From the NCBI RefSeq assembly GCF_002863005.1, contig NZ_PKDG01000025.1, positions 62,001 through 126,000 of the forward strand: a DNA stretch of 64,000 nucleotides, written 5' to 3'. Below are positions 36,123-45,446 of the stretch, one piece after another. The position numbers and the translations under genes were made by a program. Position 1 is the first letter of the stretch. Each line of letters starts with the position of its first letter. The notes beneath the pieces are model-generated. The model was not told where the DNA came from. It searched no databases and saw only the letters and a program-made list of their open reading frames with translations. This stretch comes from Pseudoxanthomonas sp. (GTDB lineage Bacteria; Pseudomonadota; Gammaproteobacteria; Xanthomonadales; Xanthomonadaceae).

Positions 36123-36266
36123 CAGGAGCTACGCGAGTCGCGACCGCGACCTGTGCAGGCGATCAGCCCGATGATCGTGCGCGATGATCCGCTGACAACG
36201 CGACTTCCCGATGCGGGACGTGTGCCGTCCTGTTTCCGCGGTCGCGACTGACGTCGCTCCCACAGG
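36123..36266. repeat. Inverted REP pair with AGTCGCGACCGCG core
   Basis: The left copy (36125-36149) reads GGAGCTACGCG followed by AGTCGCGACCGCG. The right copy (36236-36266) is its reverse complement, reading GTGGGAGCGACGTC then AGTCGCGACCGCG on the minus strand. They are separated by about 86 bp and fill most of the gap between cca and the transglycosylase gene. The GGGAGCGACGT...GTCGCGACCG pattern is a recurrent xanthomonad intergenic repeat and differs from the GTAG families here. Confidence 0.7.
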
Positions 36267-36278
36267 GGCGCAGCGTCA

Positions 36279-38240
36279 TCAGCTCTTCGGCATCTGTGCT
36301 GTCGGGCAGGTGAAGGCCTTGCGCTTGGCCTGCACGCGACCCATCAGGCGGTCGCTGACCGGCAGGGCGCTGCCGTTGAGGCGCCAGTCGTAGATCACGC
36401 TGAAGGCCAGCACGCGCGCGACGTACTCGCGCGTTTCCTTGTAGCTGATCGTCTCGATCCAGACGTCGGGATCGAAGCCCGGCCGCTGCGACTGCCAGCG
36501 TGCCGTCGGCGCCGGCCCCGCGTTGTAGGCGGCGATGGCGACATAGGGCACGGCGTACTTGTCTTCCATCTCGCGCAGGTAGGCGGTGCCGATGGCGATG
36601 TTGGTGTCGGCGTCGTACAGGCTGGCCGCGCCCGCGTAGGGAATGCCCAGGCGCTTGGCGACGCCCGCACCCGTGGAGGGCAACACCTGCATCAGGCCCA
36701 TGGCGTTGGCGCCCGATCGTGCCTTCGGGTTGAAGATGCTCTCGGCACGGATCTCCGCGGCGACCCAGGCCGGATCGATGCCGTGCTTCGCGGCTTCGCG
36801 CTTGATGGTGTCTTCATGGTGCAGCGGGAAGCGCAGCCGGTACAGGCGCTGCTCGTCGGGCTGTTTGCCCAGTGAGAACACGGCACGGTCGAACCAGCCA
36901 TTGTCCTGCGCCACCTGCACCGCGATGCGGCGCTGGGTATCGTCGAAGCGGGACAGCGCCTCGTTCCATTCGGCCGTCGCCCAGCCCGGACGCTCCAACT
37001 GCCAGAGTTCCATCGCCCGAACGACGGCGGGGTCGCGCGCCACGGCTTGCACGGCGGTGGCGGGGTCGTTCGGGATCCAGGCGCACAACGCGTAGGGTTG
37101 CTCCAACCGATCGGCGGCGAGGAAGCCATGGAAGGTCGGGCTGCCCGCGGTCTCCCGGTAAAGACGCTGTGCGGCGGCGCGGTCGCCGGTCTTCTCGCTC
37201 ATGCGGGCTTCGAAATACCGCCAGCGCGAATCGCTGCGCTGCGCCGGTGGCATCTTCTTCAGCGCCGCAAGCGCCGAGGGCCAGTCGCCGCGCGACAGTG
37301 CCTCGCGTACACGCCATTCGTGGAGGCGCTCGTCGTAGGAAGACTCGGGTACGTTGCCCAAGCGGCGCGCGGAATCCGGTCCGTAGGATGCGACCGTCCA
37401 CAAGGCGATCTGGTATAGCACCTGCCCGCGCTCGTCGGGGCCCATGCCCAGCGCGTCGGCGTATTGCGGCAGCATGCGCTCGGCCGTGTCGGGATCGTTC
37501 TGTGCGAGTCTCGACAGGCCGTGGGCCGCCATGCGGCGGCTGCGGTCGGTCTTCGGCCAGTTCATCGCGCGAGGATGGACGGCATCGATGAAGGCGGCAT
37601 AGTCGTTGGCGAGTGCGGCCTCGTCGCCGGGCAGGCCACGCGCCGCGCTGCGCATCACGCCGGTCTGGCGCTCGGCCGCGGCCGCATCGATGCGCTCCCA
37701 GCGCAGCGTCGGCGCCAGCGCGCCCTGGCTCGCCAGCACGTTGAAGACGGGGTCGCACCCATCCGGAAGCGACTTCGCGCCTTTCCGCCAGAGTGCCTGC
37801 GCCTGTTCGGTCCACGCAGCATCGATGCGTCCGGTGGCCTGGCGCGCCTGCAGGTGGGCGCACTGCAGGGCGACGCTGTCGGTCGGTTTCCATGCGGCCA
37901 GGAACGTGGGCCAGTCCTGGCGGCGCGCCAGGGCCGCAAGCCACAGGCTGCGGAGTTGCGAGGCGACGGCCTGGCCTTCGTAGCGCGCGAGGAAGGCCTG
38001 TGCCTGCGACGTGGATATCGCATCGGGATCGCGGCGCAGGGCCGCGAATTCGAGCCATCCGTAGAGGGGGTGGCGGGTAAGCGACGACGCGGTGCCGGCA
38101 TCGAAGCGACCGGCCTCGGCCGCAGCGAGCGCGTCGCGCATCGCGGGACGTTGTGCGTCGAGCGACTGCGCACGCGAGAAGGGTGCGTTGCACAGCCCGG
38201 CGATGGCAACGAGTACGATGAAAGGCGTGGATCGGATCAT
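36279..38240 (-). CDS. slt: Soluble lytic murein transglycosylase
   Basis: The protein has 653 residues. MIRSTPFIVLVAIAGLCNAPFSRA is the signal peptide, so ATG 38240 is the start. A long helical U/L domain leads to the C-terminal GH23 lysozyme-like domain. There IRAESIFNPKARSGANAMGLMQVLPSTG carries the catalytic Glu and YDADTNIAIGTAYLREM and YNAGP complete the site. It cuts peptidoglycan with 1,6-anhydro product formation in the periplasm. Length agrees with Slt70. It is divergent from the TSUP permease. Confidence 0.93.
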   Translation of the reverse strand: MIRSTPFIVLVAIAGLCNAPFSRAQSLDAQRPAMRDALAAAEAGRFDAGTASSLTRHPLYGWLEFAALRRDPDAISTSQAQAFLARYEGQAVASQLRSLWLAALARRQDWPTFLAAWKPTDSVALQCAHLQARQATGRIDAAWTEQAQALWRKGAKSLPDGCDPVFNVLASQGALAPTLRWERIDAAAAERQTGVMRSAARGLPGDEAALANDYAAFIDAVHPRAMNWPKTDRSRRMAAHGLSRLAQNDPDTAERMLPQYADALGMGPDERGQVLYQIALWTVASYGPDSARRLGNVPESSYDERLHEWRVREALSRGDWPSALAALKKMPPAQRSDSRWRYFEARMSEKTGDRAAAQRLYRETAGSPTFHGFLAADRLEQPYALCAWIPNDPATAVQAVARDPAVVRAMELWQLERPGWATAEWNEALSRFDDTQRRIAVQVAQDNGWFDRAVFSLGKQPDEQRLYRLRFPLHHEDTIKREAAKHGIDPAWVAAEIRAESIFNPKARSGANAMGLMQVLPSTGAGVAKRLGIPYAGAASLYDADTNIAIGTAYLREMEDKYAVPYVAIAAYNAGPAPTARWQSQRPGFDPDVWIETISYKETREYVARVLAFSVIYDWRLNGSALPVSDRLMGRVQAKRKAFTCPTAQMPKS

Positions 38241-38303
38241 GCCGGGACTATACCCAAGCCGGCTGAACGTCCACGTAGACAACGCGTCACAGCGAGGTGC
38301 TGA

Positions 38304-39101
38304 TTGGAAGGTGTCTGGATTTTTCCGTTGCTCGGCGTGCTGGCCGGCATTCTCGCGGGCCTGCTCGGCATCGGGGGCGGCCTGGTCCTGGTCGCCGCAC
38401 TCGCGTGGATCCTGCCCCTGCACGGGATTCCGAAAGACGCGGCGATGCATGCCGCGCTCGCGAGCTCACTGGCGAGCATCGTGTTGACTGCATCGTCGTC
38501 GGCGTACTCGCATCATCGTCGTGGCAGCGTGCTGTGGCCGACGGTGGCGTGGATGGTGCCCGGCCTGTTGCTGGGTGGTTGGGTCGGCAGTGGCCTGGCG
38601 GTCCACCTGGACGACGACGTGCTGCGCTGGATCGTCGCCGGCTACTGCTTCATCGCCGGCGCGCAGATGATGTTCGGCGGCAGCGCGCATCCGGAAGGCC
38701 GTGGTGTGGCCGCGCCGCGCGGCCCGGTGATGAGCGCGGCCGGATCCCTGATCGGCGCGGTATCGGCGGTCGTCGGGATCGGCGGCGGCAGCATGACGGT
38801 ACCGCTGCTGGTCTGGCGTGGCGTGCAGCCCGTGCGGGCCGTGGGCACCTCCAGCGCGTGCGGCGTCGCCATCGGCATCGCCAGCGCGGTGGGGTATGCG
38901 GCGCATGCGCCCGCAGGCGCACTGCCGGCGCACGCGGTCGGCTACATCTACCTTCCCGCCGCCATCGGGGTCGCCATCGCGTCCGTACTCGCCGCGCCGT
39001 ACGGCACGCGCCTTGCGCATCGCATCGGCGGCAAAGCCTTGAAGCGGGTGTTCGCGGTTTTCATGGTGGTGATGGGGATCGCGATCATCGCGAGTGGGTG
39101 A
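38304..39101 (+). CDS. TSUP (TauE/SafE) family permease
   Basis: The protein has 265 residues and about eight hydrophobic segments. The family repeats LAGLLGIGGGLVLVAALAWILPLHGIP and AVVGIGGGSMTVPLLVWRGVQPVRAVGTS are both present. The start is an unusual TTG at 38304. It is favoured because an in-frame TGA lies directly before it and GAGGTG sits 5 bp upstream. TSUP proteins carry sulfite, sulfoacetate or related anions; the substrate here is not predictable from context. Confidence 0.85.
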   Translation: MEGVWIFPLLGVLAGILAGLLGIGGGLVLVAALAWILPLHGIPKDAAMHAALASSLASIVLTASSSAYSHHRRGSVLWPTVAWMVPGLLLGGWVGSGLAVHLDDDVLRWIVAGYCFIAGAQMMFGGSAHPEGRGVAAPRGPVMSAAGSLIGAVSAVVGIGGGSMTVPLLVWRGVQPVRAVGTSSACGVAIGIASAVGYAAHAPAGALPAHAVGYIYLPAAIGVAIASVLAAPYGTRLAHRIGGKALKRVFAVFMVVMGIAIIASG

Positions 39102-39164
39102 GTCGGCGGATCCACGCCAGGGCTGTCCCGCCCCTTCCTCAAACAACCGGGGGTGCAATGGAAG

Positions 39165-39188
39165 AGGCCGGCGCAACGCCGGCCTTTC
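39165..39188 (+). terminator. Intrinsic terminator after the TSUP gene
   Basis: GGCCGGC and GCCGGCC (39166-39172, 39178-39184) form a perfect stem around a 5-nt loop, followed by a short TTTCC tail. Confidence 0.6.
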
Positions 39189-39285
39189 CGTGTCGTGGCC
39201 ACGGCCTCGATCCACACCCGGGCGGGCGGCTCGGCACCGGCTGCGACGATGGGTCGCGGCCTCAGCCGATGCCTGCGGCTTGAAA

Positions 39286-39304
39286 AATAAGACTCATTCG
39301 CATT
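39286..39304. promoter_or_regulatory. Fur box upstream of the siderophore receptor operon
   Basis: AATAAGACTCATTCGCATT matches the gammaproteobacterial Fur consensus AATGAGAATCATTCTCATT at 16 of 19 positions. It lies 127 bp before the receptor start in an AT-rich island. Iron-dependent repression of the receptor and its downstream genes is the expected outcome. Confidence 0.72.
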
Positions 39305-39431
39305 TAATGACCGCCTGAGCCTTCGGGCCCTTGCGACCCGATGCGTCGGCAAGGGCTCGGGCAGCCACGGCGGTGAGGTTTGGCCCCGTGCTGTTTCCCG
39401 GCGCTGCCCTCCCCCTCCCCCAGGCCCCTCC

Positions 39432-41615
39432 ATGCTTCGTCCGATTTCGTCCCATCCCCTGGTTCGCCCTGCACGGCGTTCCGGCCCCGCACCCCGAAGC
39501 GCGCGCCTGCCGGCGGCACTCGCGGCCGCGCTGTTGAGCGCATCCGGCGTTGTCATGGGTTCGCCGCAAGCGGCGACGCCGTCCACCGCCAGCAGCAGCG
39601 CCACCGACCTGGACGCGGTGCTGGTGGTCGGCCAGCGTGCCAACCGCGTCAGCAACGGCGCGACCAACCTGGATCTGGCCATCAAGGAGACCCCGCAGTC
39701 GATCAGCGTGGTCAGCAGCGAACAGATGGCGCAGTTCGGCGCCGACAGCCTCAACGATGCGCTGCGTCTGGCCACCGGCATCCAGGTCGAGGAATGGGAA
39801 ACCAACCGCACCAACTATCTGGCGCGTGGCTTCGAGATCAAGAGCACGCAGATCGACGGCGTCGGCATGCCCAACGACTGGGGCATCGCCACCGGTGCGA
39901 TGGACGCATTCGGCTACGAGAAGCTGGAAGTCATCCGTGGCGCGAACGGCCTGCTCACCGGCGTCGGCAATTCGGCCGGCACCCTCAACTATGTGCGCAA
40001 GCGTCCGACCAACGAGGCTGAAGGCCAGGTCGGCGTGAAGGTCGGTTCGTGGGGCGAGCGCCGTGTCGAGTTCGACTATTCGATGCCGTTCAACGAGAAC
40101 GGTACCTGGGCCGGTCGCGTGGTGTTCGCGCGGGAGGAAGGCGACTCCTACCTGCGCGACCTGGAGAACGAGCGCACCTTCGGTTACGCGGTGATCGATG
40201 GCCAGGTGGGCGAAAACGGCACGCTGGCGTTCGGCTATTCGTGGCAGCAGGCCGATACCACCGGCAACATGTGGGGCGCGCTGCCGTTCGTGAACACCGA
40301 TGGCACGCAGCCCTCGTGGGACGTGGGCGCCTCGACCACGGTGGACTGGGCCTACTGGGACACCAACACCCAGACCGCCTTCGTCGAATACACGCACCAG
40401 CTGGGCGAAGACTGGCGACTGAAGGCGACCTACAACCGGCGCAAGGGCGAGAACGACGACGAGCTGTTCTTCGCGTACTCCCTTACGGGTCTCGATCCGG
40501 TCACCGGCACGGGTCTGCTGGGCTGGGCCTACAAGGGCCAGGACGAGCTGACGTCGGATCTGGCGGACCTGAGCGTCAACGGCCGCTTCCAGCTGTTCGG
40601 TCGCGAGCACGAGGCGATGTTCGGCCTCAGTCAGGCGGAGAGCGAGCAGGCATACTGGATCAATCCGGCGCCATCGGATTCGCCGGCGTTCGGCGCGCTT
40701 CCCGGGTTCCCGTACGCGGGCGACACCGTACCGGAACCCCTCTGGGGTGCCCGCGAACGGTCGAGCTTCTTCAACCAGCGCCTGCGTCGTGCATTCGGCG
40801 CGACCCGCCTGTCGCTGACCGAGGACTTCAAGGCGGTGCTGGGCGTCAACTACGCCGAATACCACCGCGACGGCGCCAACGGTATCGAGCCGTTCGACGA
40901 AACCGAGAGCAACACCAGCCCGTACGCCGGCCTGACCTACGACTTCAGCGATGACGTGCTGGGCTACGTCAGCTATTCGGACATCTACCAGCCGCAGGAC
41001 CAGCGCGACTTCGACGGCTTCTACCTGGCGCCGTCCAAGGGCGTGAACTACGAAGTGGGCGTCAAGGCCGAGTGGTTCGACAAGCGCCTGCTGACCACGC
41101 TGGCATACTTCTCTGCCGAGCAGGAAGGACTGGCGACCTTCGCCGGTTACAGCAGCGAGACCCTGATGAACTACTACGTGCCCAAGGACGTGGAGTCGAA
41201 GGGCTGGGAGTTCGAGGCCACGGGCAGGCTCGGCGATCGCACCGACCTGGTCTTCGGCTACACCCACCTGAAGATGGACGGTGAAGAGGGCACGCTGACC
41301 TACAACTGGGTGCCGCGCCGTACTGCCAACCTGATGCTCAGCACGCGCCTGCCTGCGTACGAGGCGGTGTCGTTCGGCATCGGCGGTCGCTGGCAGAGCG
41401 CCATCTCCAACGTGGAAAGCTACAGCGGCCAGACCGTGCGACAGGGCAGCTATACGGTGCTCAATGCATTCGCGGCGTGGGACTTCCTGGAGAACGCCAC
41501 CGTGCGTGCCAACGTCGGCAACCTGACCGACGAGAAGTACATCAATACGCTGTACCAGATCGGCTACTACGGTGCGCCGCGGCACTGGTCGCTGAGCCTG
41601 GAATACCGGTTCTGA
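39432..41615 (+). CDS. TonB-dependent ferric-siderophore receptor
   Basis: The protein has 727 residues, of the FhuE/FpvA group. A long signal region ends near ASGVVMGSPQA. A TonB-box-like segment TDLDAVLVVGQRAN is followed by the plug with IKETPQSISVVSSEQMAQFG and the barrel, ending with LYQIGYYGAPRHWSLSLEYRF, the siderophore-receptor end signature. It imports a ferric chelate across the outer membrane using TonB energy. A Fur box lies upstream, and three small or membrane partners follow on the same strand. Confidence 0.92.
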   Translation: MLRPISSHPLVRPARRSGPAPRSARLPAALAAALLSASGVVMGSPQAATPSTASSSATDLDAVLVVGQRANRVSNGATNLDLAIKETPQSISVVSSEQMAQFGADSLNDALRLATGIQVEEWETNRTNYLARGFEIKSTQIDGVGMPNDWGIATGAMDAFGYEKLEVIRGANGLLTGVGNSAGTLNYVRKRPTNEAEGQVGVKVGSWGERRVEFDYSMPFNENGTWAGRVVFAREEGDSYLRDLENERTFGYAVIDGQVGENGTLAFGYSWQQADTTGNMWGALPFVNTDGTQPSWDVGASTTVDWAYWDTNTQTAFVEYTHQLGEDWRLKATYNRRKGENDDELFFAYSLTGLDPVTGTGLLGWAYKGQDELTSDLADLSVNGRFQLFGREHEAMFGLSQAESEQAYWINPAPSDSPAFGALPGFPYAGDTVPEPLWGARERSSFFNQRLRRAFGATRLSLTEDFKAVLGVNYAEYHRDGANGIEPFDETESNTSPYAGLTYDFSDDVLGYVSYSDIYQPQDQRDFDGFYLAPSKGVNYEVGVKAEWFDKRLLTTLAYFSAEQEGLATFAGYSSETLMNYYVPKDVESKGWEFEATGRLGDRTDLVFGYTHLKMDGEEGTLTYNWVPRRTANLMLSTRLPAYEAVSFGIGGRWQSAISNVESYSGQTVRQGSYTVLNAFAAWDFLENATVRANVGNLTDEKYINTLYQIGYYGAPRHWSLSLEYRF

Positions 41616-41655
41616 TGACGTCCCGCCCCGTCCATCCCTGGTAGCCGCCGCCACC

Positions 41656-41970
41656 ATGTCCACGATCCCGCATTCCACCGCTCCCCGTTCGCCACGCCTG
41701 CATCTGGCGGCGCGCATCGTGGCAGCCATCTTCGGCGGCTACGGCTTCGCCTGGGGCATCGTCGCCGCCGGCGCCAGCCTGATGTTCGCCGCCGGCATGG
41801 ACTTCCACGATGCCGAGTTCCTCGCCAGCCTGTTCGGCGTGCTGGCGTTCCTGGCGGTGTTCCTGTGGACCTTCGCGGCGCGCCGGTTGTGGGTGGTGTG
41901 GACGGTGCTCGTGGGCGGTGGCGCGTTGCTGGCCGCCGTCGGTTCGTTCGTGCAATCGCGGCTGGTCTGA
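41656..41970 (+). CDS. DUF3649 membrane protein of iron-uptake operon
   Basis: The protein has 104 residues with three hydrophobic segments. RIVAAIFGGYGFAWG and MDFHDAEFLASLFGVLAFLAVFLWTFAARRLWVVW match the DUF3649 family, which is found almost only beside siderophore receptors and PepSY proteins. Its function is unknown. It starts 40 bp after the receptor gene and is followed 16 bp later by the PepSY gene. Confidence 0.8.
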   Translation: MSTIPHSTAPRSPRLHLAARIVAAIFGGYGFAWGIVAAGASLMFAAGMDFHDAEFLASLFGVLAFLAVFLWTFAARRLWVVWTVLVGGGALLAAVGSFVQSRLV

Positions 41971-41986
41971 GGCCGGGGACGTCATC

Positions 41987-43651
41987 ATGATGCAGAGCTT
42001 CCGCCAGGCGATGGCTTGGCTGCATACCTGGTTCGGCCTGGTCCTCGGTTTCGTGCTGATGGCCGCGTTCTTCTTCGGCGCGCTGTCGGTGTTCGACCGC
42101 GAGATCGACCGCTGGGCGATCCCGTCCACGCGCTTCGAGCCGCAGCCGATGCCGTCGTACGAAAAGATCCTGCGCTCGGCGTTCGAGAGCATGCAGCCGC
42201 TGCCGGCCGCCGTGGATGCGATGCGCCCGCGCGTGGACGGCCCGATGCCCGAGCGCTTCGACACCGTGGTCAGCTGGAGTGCGTACACCACCCACCGCGA
42301 TCCGGTGCTGCAGCTGTTCGCCGGCTACGAGGTGCCGAACGCGAAGGATCCGGAGGAAGCCATCTGGGCCGACGCCACCATCGACCCGCGCGACGGCACG
42401 CCGCTGCCGAACGACCGACTGAAGGTCGGCAGCGGGTTCTTCTATCCGATGCACTACGGCCTGACCCTGGACTGGAAGAACCTGGGCATCTGGATCGTCG
42501 GCTTCTCCGCCCTGATGATGCTGGTGGCGCTGGTCACCGGCGTGGTCATGCACCGCAAGATCTTCCGCGAGTTCTTCACCTTCCGGCCCGGCAAGGGCGG
42601 TCTGCGCAGCGTGCTGGACCTGCACAATCTGACCGGCGTGGTGGCGTTGCCGTTCCACTTCTTCTTCGCCTTCACGGGCCTGCTGATCTTCGCGGCAACG
42701 TACTACTTCCCGGTCGGTCACACGCAGCTGCACGACCTGCACGACCTGCATGCGGCGGTGGAAGCGCGCGAGACCGGCCTGCCGCACCTGCGTGCGGGCG
42801 TACCCGCCGGGCTCGCCGATGTCGATGCGATGGTGGCGGACGCGCAGCGGCGCTGGCAGGCGCAGGACAAGGCCGGCGATGTCGGCTTCCTGGTGCTGCA
42901 GCATGTCGGCGATGCGAACGGCTACGTCAGCGTGTACCGCGCAGGCACCGACCGCATCGCGCTGGTCGGCGATAGCATCCACTACAAGGCGTCCACCGGC
43001 GAACTTATCCGCGAGGATCCGCCGCCGAGCGCGGCGGGCCGCGTCGCCGAATTCCTCACCGGCCTGCACCTGCAGCACTTCCGCCACTGGCTGCTGCGCT
43101 GGATGTACGTGCTGGGCGGCCTGCTCGGCGCGGTATGCATCGCCACCGGCTTCCTGTTCTTCGTCGAAAAACGCAAGCGGCAGCACGCGAGGCAGGGACA
43201 GCAGGGCGCGCGCGTGGTGGATGCGCTGGCGGTGACCACCGTCACCGGCATGGTGCTGGCGGCGCTGGGCATCCTGGTCGCCAACCGCCTGTTGCCCGAA
43301 GGGCTGCCCGCACGCGGCGACTGGGAGCGCTACGCCTTCTGGGGCACGTGGTCACTGGCGATGCTGCACGCGGCCTGGCGCAGTGCGCCGGTGGCCCGTG
43401 GCCTGCCGAACCCGGCGTGGCGCGAGCAGTGCGGCATGATCGCGCTGCTCGCGCTGGCGGCCATGCTGTTGAACTGGGCCACCACGGGCGACCATCTGGT
43501 GCGCACGATTCTCGCGGGCTACTGGCCGGTAGCGGGCGTCGACCTGGCATTGCTGGCGACCGTCGCGATCGCGGCGTTCACCGCGCGCCTGCTGAAGCAG
43601 CGTGCGTCGCTGCCTGCAGCGCATCGGGGCATGGAGACGACGCATGCCTGA
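41987..43651 (+). CDS. PepSY-associated TM protein, putative ferrisiderophore reductase
   Basis: The protein has 554 residues with about six or seven membrane segments. RQAMAWLHTWFGLVLGFVLMAAFFFGALSVFDREIDRW opens the family. Paired His in membrane segments (LHNLTGVVALPFHFFFAFTGLL, FLTGLHLQHFRHWLLRWMYVLGG) are expected to hold haem. Relatives such as FsrB and PiuB-linked proteins reduce ferric-siderophores in the periplasm or inner membrane. The operon position behind a Fur-controlled receptor fits this. Reductase activity is inferred. Confidence 0.85.
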   Translation: MMQSFRQAMAWLHTWFGLVLGFVLMAAFFFGALSVFDREIDRWAIPSTRFEPQPMPSYEKILRSAFESMQPLPAAVDAMRPRVDGPMPERFDTVVSWSAYTTHRDPVLQLFAGYEVPNAKDPEEAIWADATIDPRDGTPLPNDRLKVGSGFFYPMHYGLTLDWKNLGIWIVGFSALMMLVALVTGVVMHRKIFREFFTFRPGKGGLRSVLDLHNLTGVVALPFHFFFAFTGLLIFAATYYFPVGHTQLHDLHDLHAAVEARETGLPHLRAGVPAGLADVDAMVADAQRRWQAQDKAGDVGFLVLQHVGDANGYVSVYRAGTDRIALVGDSIHYKASTGELIREDPPPSAAGRVAEFLTGLHLQHFRHWLLRWMYVLGGLLGAVCIATGFLFFVEKRKRQHARQGQQGARVVDALAVTTVTGMVLAALGILVANRLLPEGLPARGDWERYAFWGTWSLAMLHAAWRSAPVARGLPNPAWREQCGMIALLALAAMLLNWATTGDHLVRTILAGYWPVAGVDLALLATVAIAAFTARLLKQRASLPAAHRGMETTHA

Positions 43652-43979
43652 GCCCGTGACCGCAGCCCTGCTCCTGCTGGCGGCGCTGGTGGCCAGCGCG
43701 GCCGGCATGGGATGGCTCGCCCTGTCCATGCCGGTGCATGCGCAGCAGGTCTGGAGCGCGGTGCCTGCCGGGTCGACGCGGCGCGCACTGAAGATCGCCG
43801 GCGCGGTCGCCGTGGCCGTGGCGCTGGGGCTCTGCCTGGCGGTCGACCATGCCACCATGGCCAGTCTGGTGTGGGTGATGGGGCTCACCGTCGCCGCCGC
43901 GGGCGTGGCGATGACGCTCGCATGGCGGCCGCGCTGGCTGCGCGCGCTGGCGCCCTGGGTGCGGCGTCCCCACGCATAA
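43644..43979 (+). CDS. DUF3325 small membrane protein
   Basis: The protein has 111 residues with three hydrophobic segments. It starts MPEPVTAALLLLAALVASAAGMGWLALSM and has the conserved LCLAVDHATMASLVWVMGLTVAA of DUF3325. The family accompanies PepSY and DUF3649 genes. Its ATG overlaps the end of the PepSY gene by 8 bp, so coupling is likely. The function is unknown; it completes the four-gene iron block. Confidence 0.8.
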   Translation: MPEPVTAALLLLAALVASAAGMGWLALSMPVHAQQVWSAVPAGSTRRALKIAGAVAVAVALGLCLAVDHATMASLVWVMGLTVAAAGVAMTLAWRPRWLRALAPWVRRPHA

Positions 43980-44084
43980 GGCCGGGGCGCACCCCCAGCA
44001 ACGGCGGAAGACTCCGCCCGTCCGCTCGCCGTGCTGTCCGCCGCCGCAGGAGTAGGATGGCGACAGGCGGGGGGTACTGATCGA

Positions 44085-45431
44085 ATGGATGCGCCGGTCG
44101 ACAATGCACGTGCCGTGGCGTGGCCGGCGAGGATGGATCACCGGCGGCGTCGCCGCGCCTTCCATCTTCTGCTCGCGACCGGCTCCATCATGGTGCTGGT
44201 GGGACTGGGTTGGGGGGTGTTCTTCGCCTGGCGCGGGGAATGGGCGGTGGCGGCGATGGAGCTGGCGATGGCAGCACTGGGCGCCGGCGTGATCGTCATG
44301 GCGCGCCGGCATCGCCCGCGTGCGGCGTCGTGGGTGGCGTTCGTTGGCCTCACAGGCGTGCTGTGCTTCTTCTCCGTGTACCTCGACGTGCCCACCGCGC
44401 AGACGCCCAGGACCAGCCACGTGTTCCTGCTGGTACTGGCGTTGTGCGGCCACCATGTGTTCCGCGACGAGAAGCCCTGGCTGCGTTACGGACTGGTGGT
44501 GGCGCTGCTGGCGCTGTTCGTCGTCTTCGCGGCTGCGCCCGTGACGACGCCTTCGTCGCTCGCGATCGCCGAGGACGTGCGGCGCGTCGGCATCTGGATC
44601 AATCTCGCCACTGCGGTGGCCAGCCTGCTGATCGTGGTGCGCCTGGCCGATTCGGACATCGCCGAGCACCGCGCGCTCCACCGCGCGCTGCGCGATGCAC
44701 TGTCGCAGCGTCGCTTCGTGCTGCTCTACCAGCCACAGGTGGACGCGGCAGGGCGCATCGTCGGCGCCGAGGCGTTGCTGCGCTGGCACGATCCGCGTCG
44801 CGGCCTGATCCGTCCGGCCGACTTCATGCAGGCCGCCGAAGACAGCGGCTTCATCCTGCCGCTCGGGCACTGGGTGCTGCAGGAGGCATGCCGGCAGTTG
44901 GCGGTCTGGCAGGCGACCCCTGCCCTGCGCCACGTGCGATTGTCCGTGAACATCAGTGCGTTGCAGTTGCGTCAGCCGGACTTCGTGCAGCATGTGGACG
45001 ACGTGATGGCGCGCAGCGGCATCGAGGCGGATGCGCTGACGCTGGAACTGACCGAGAGCGTGCTGGTGCACGACATGGAAGACGCAGTGGGAAAGATGCG
45101 CGCGCTGCACGCGATGGGCGTGCGCCTGTCGCTCGACGACTTCGGCGCGGGATACGCCTCCCTGTCGTACCTGCGGGACCTGCCGTTCGCCGAAATGAAG
45201 ATCGACCGCGCCTTCACCCGCGACGTCGTGCGCGACGCCCACGCGGCCACGATCACCCGCAACCTGCTGCAGCTGGGCCGCGACCTGGGCATCGACGTGA
45301 TCGCCGAAGGCATCGAGCACGACGACCAGTTCGCCCTGCTGGGCGGGCAGGGCTGTGTGCTGTTCCAGGGCTACCTGTTCGGGCGGCCGATGGACGTGGC
45401 CGCCTTCACCGAGCGCATCGCATCGTCGTGA
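44085..45431 (+). CDS. EAL-domain cyclic-di-GMP phosphodiesterase with membrane sensor
   Basis: The protein has 448 residues. Five to six N-terminal membrane helices (about 28-187) form a MASE-like sensor without GGDEF. The EAL domain follows with EALLRW (Glu229), NISALQL, ELTES, DDFGAGYASLSYLRDLPFAEMKID, and EGIE plus QGYLFG, so all metal and catalytic positions appear intact. It should hydrolyse c-di-GMP to pGpG and favour motility over biofilm. No operon partner is visible. Confidence 0.9.
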   Translation: MDAPVDNARAVAWPARMDHRRRRRAFHLLLATGSIMVLVGLGWGVFFAWRGEWAVAAMELAMAALGAGVIVMARRHRPRAASWVAFVGLTGVLCFFSVYLDVPTAQTPRTSHVFLLVLALCGHHVFRDEKPWLRYGLVVALLALFVVFAAAPVTTPSSLAIAEDVRRVGIWINLATAVASLLIVVRLADSDIAEHRALHRALRDALSQRRFVLLYQPQVDAAGRIVGAEALLRWHDPRRGLIRPADFMQAAEDSGFILPLGHWVLQEACRQLAVWQATPALRHVRLSVNISALQLRQPDFVQHVDDVMARSGIEADALTLELTESVLVHDMEDAVGKMRALHAMGVRLSLDDFGAGYASLSYLRDLPFAEMKIDRAFTRDVVRDAHAATITRNLLQLGRDLGIDVIAEGIEHDDQFALLGGQGCVLFQGYLFGRPMDVAAFTERIASS

Positions 45432-45446
45432 GGGGAGGGGATGCGC

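Larger units (their letters stand above)
39102..39431. other. Intergenic region before the siderophore receptor
   Basis: This region holds a terminator for the upstream permease (39165-39188) and a Fur box (39286-39304). The stretch from 39275 to 39310 is markedly AT-rich, as expected for a promoter. A C-rich leader of about 100 bp follows. I see no gene in it. Confidence 0.6.
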
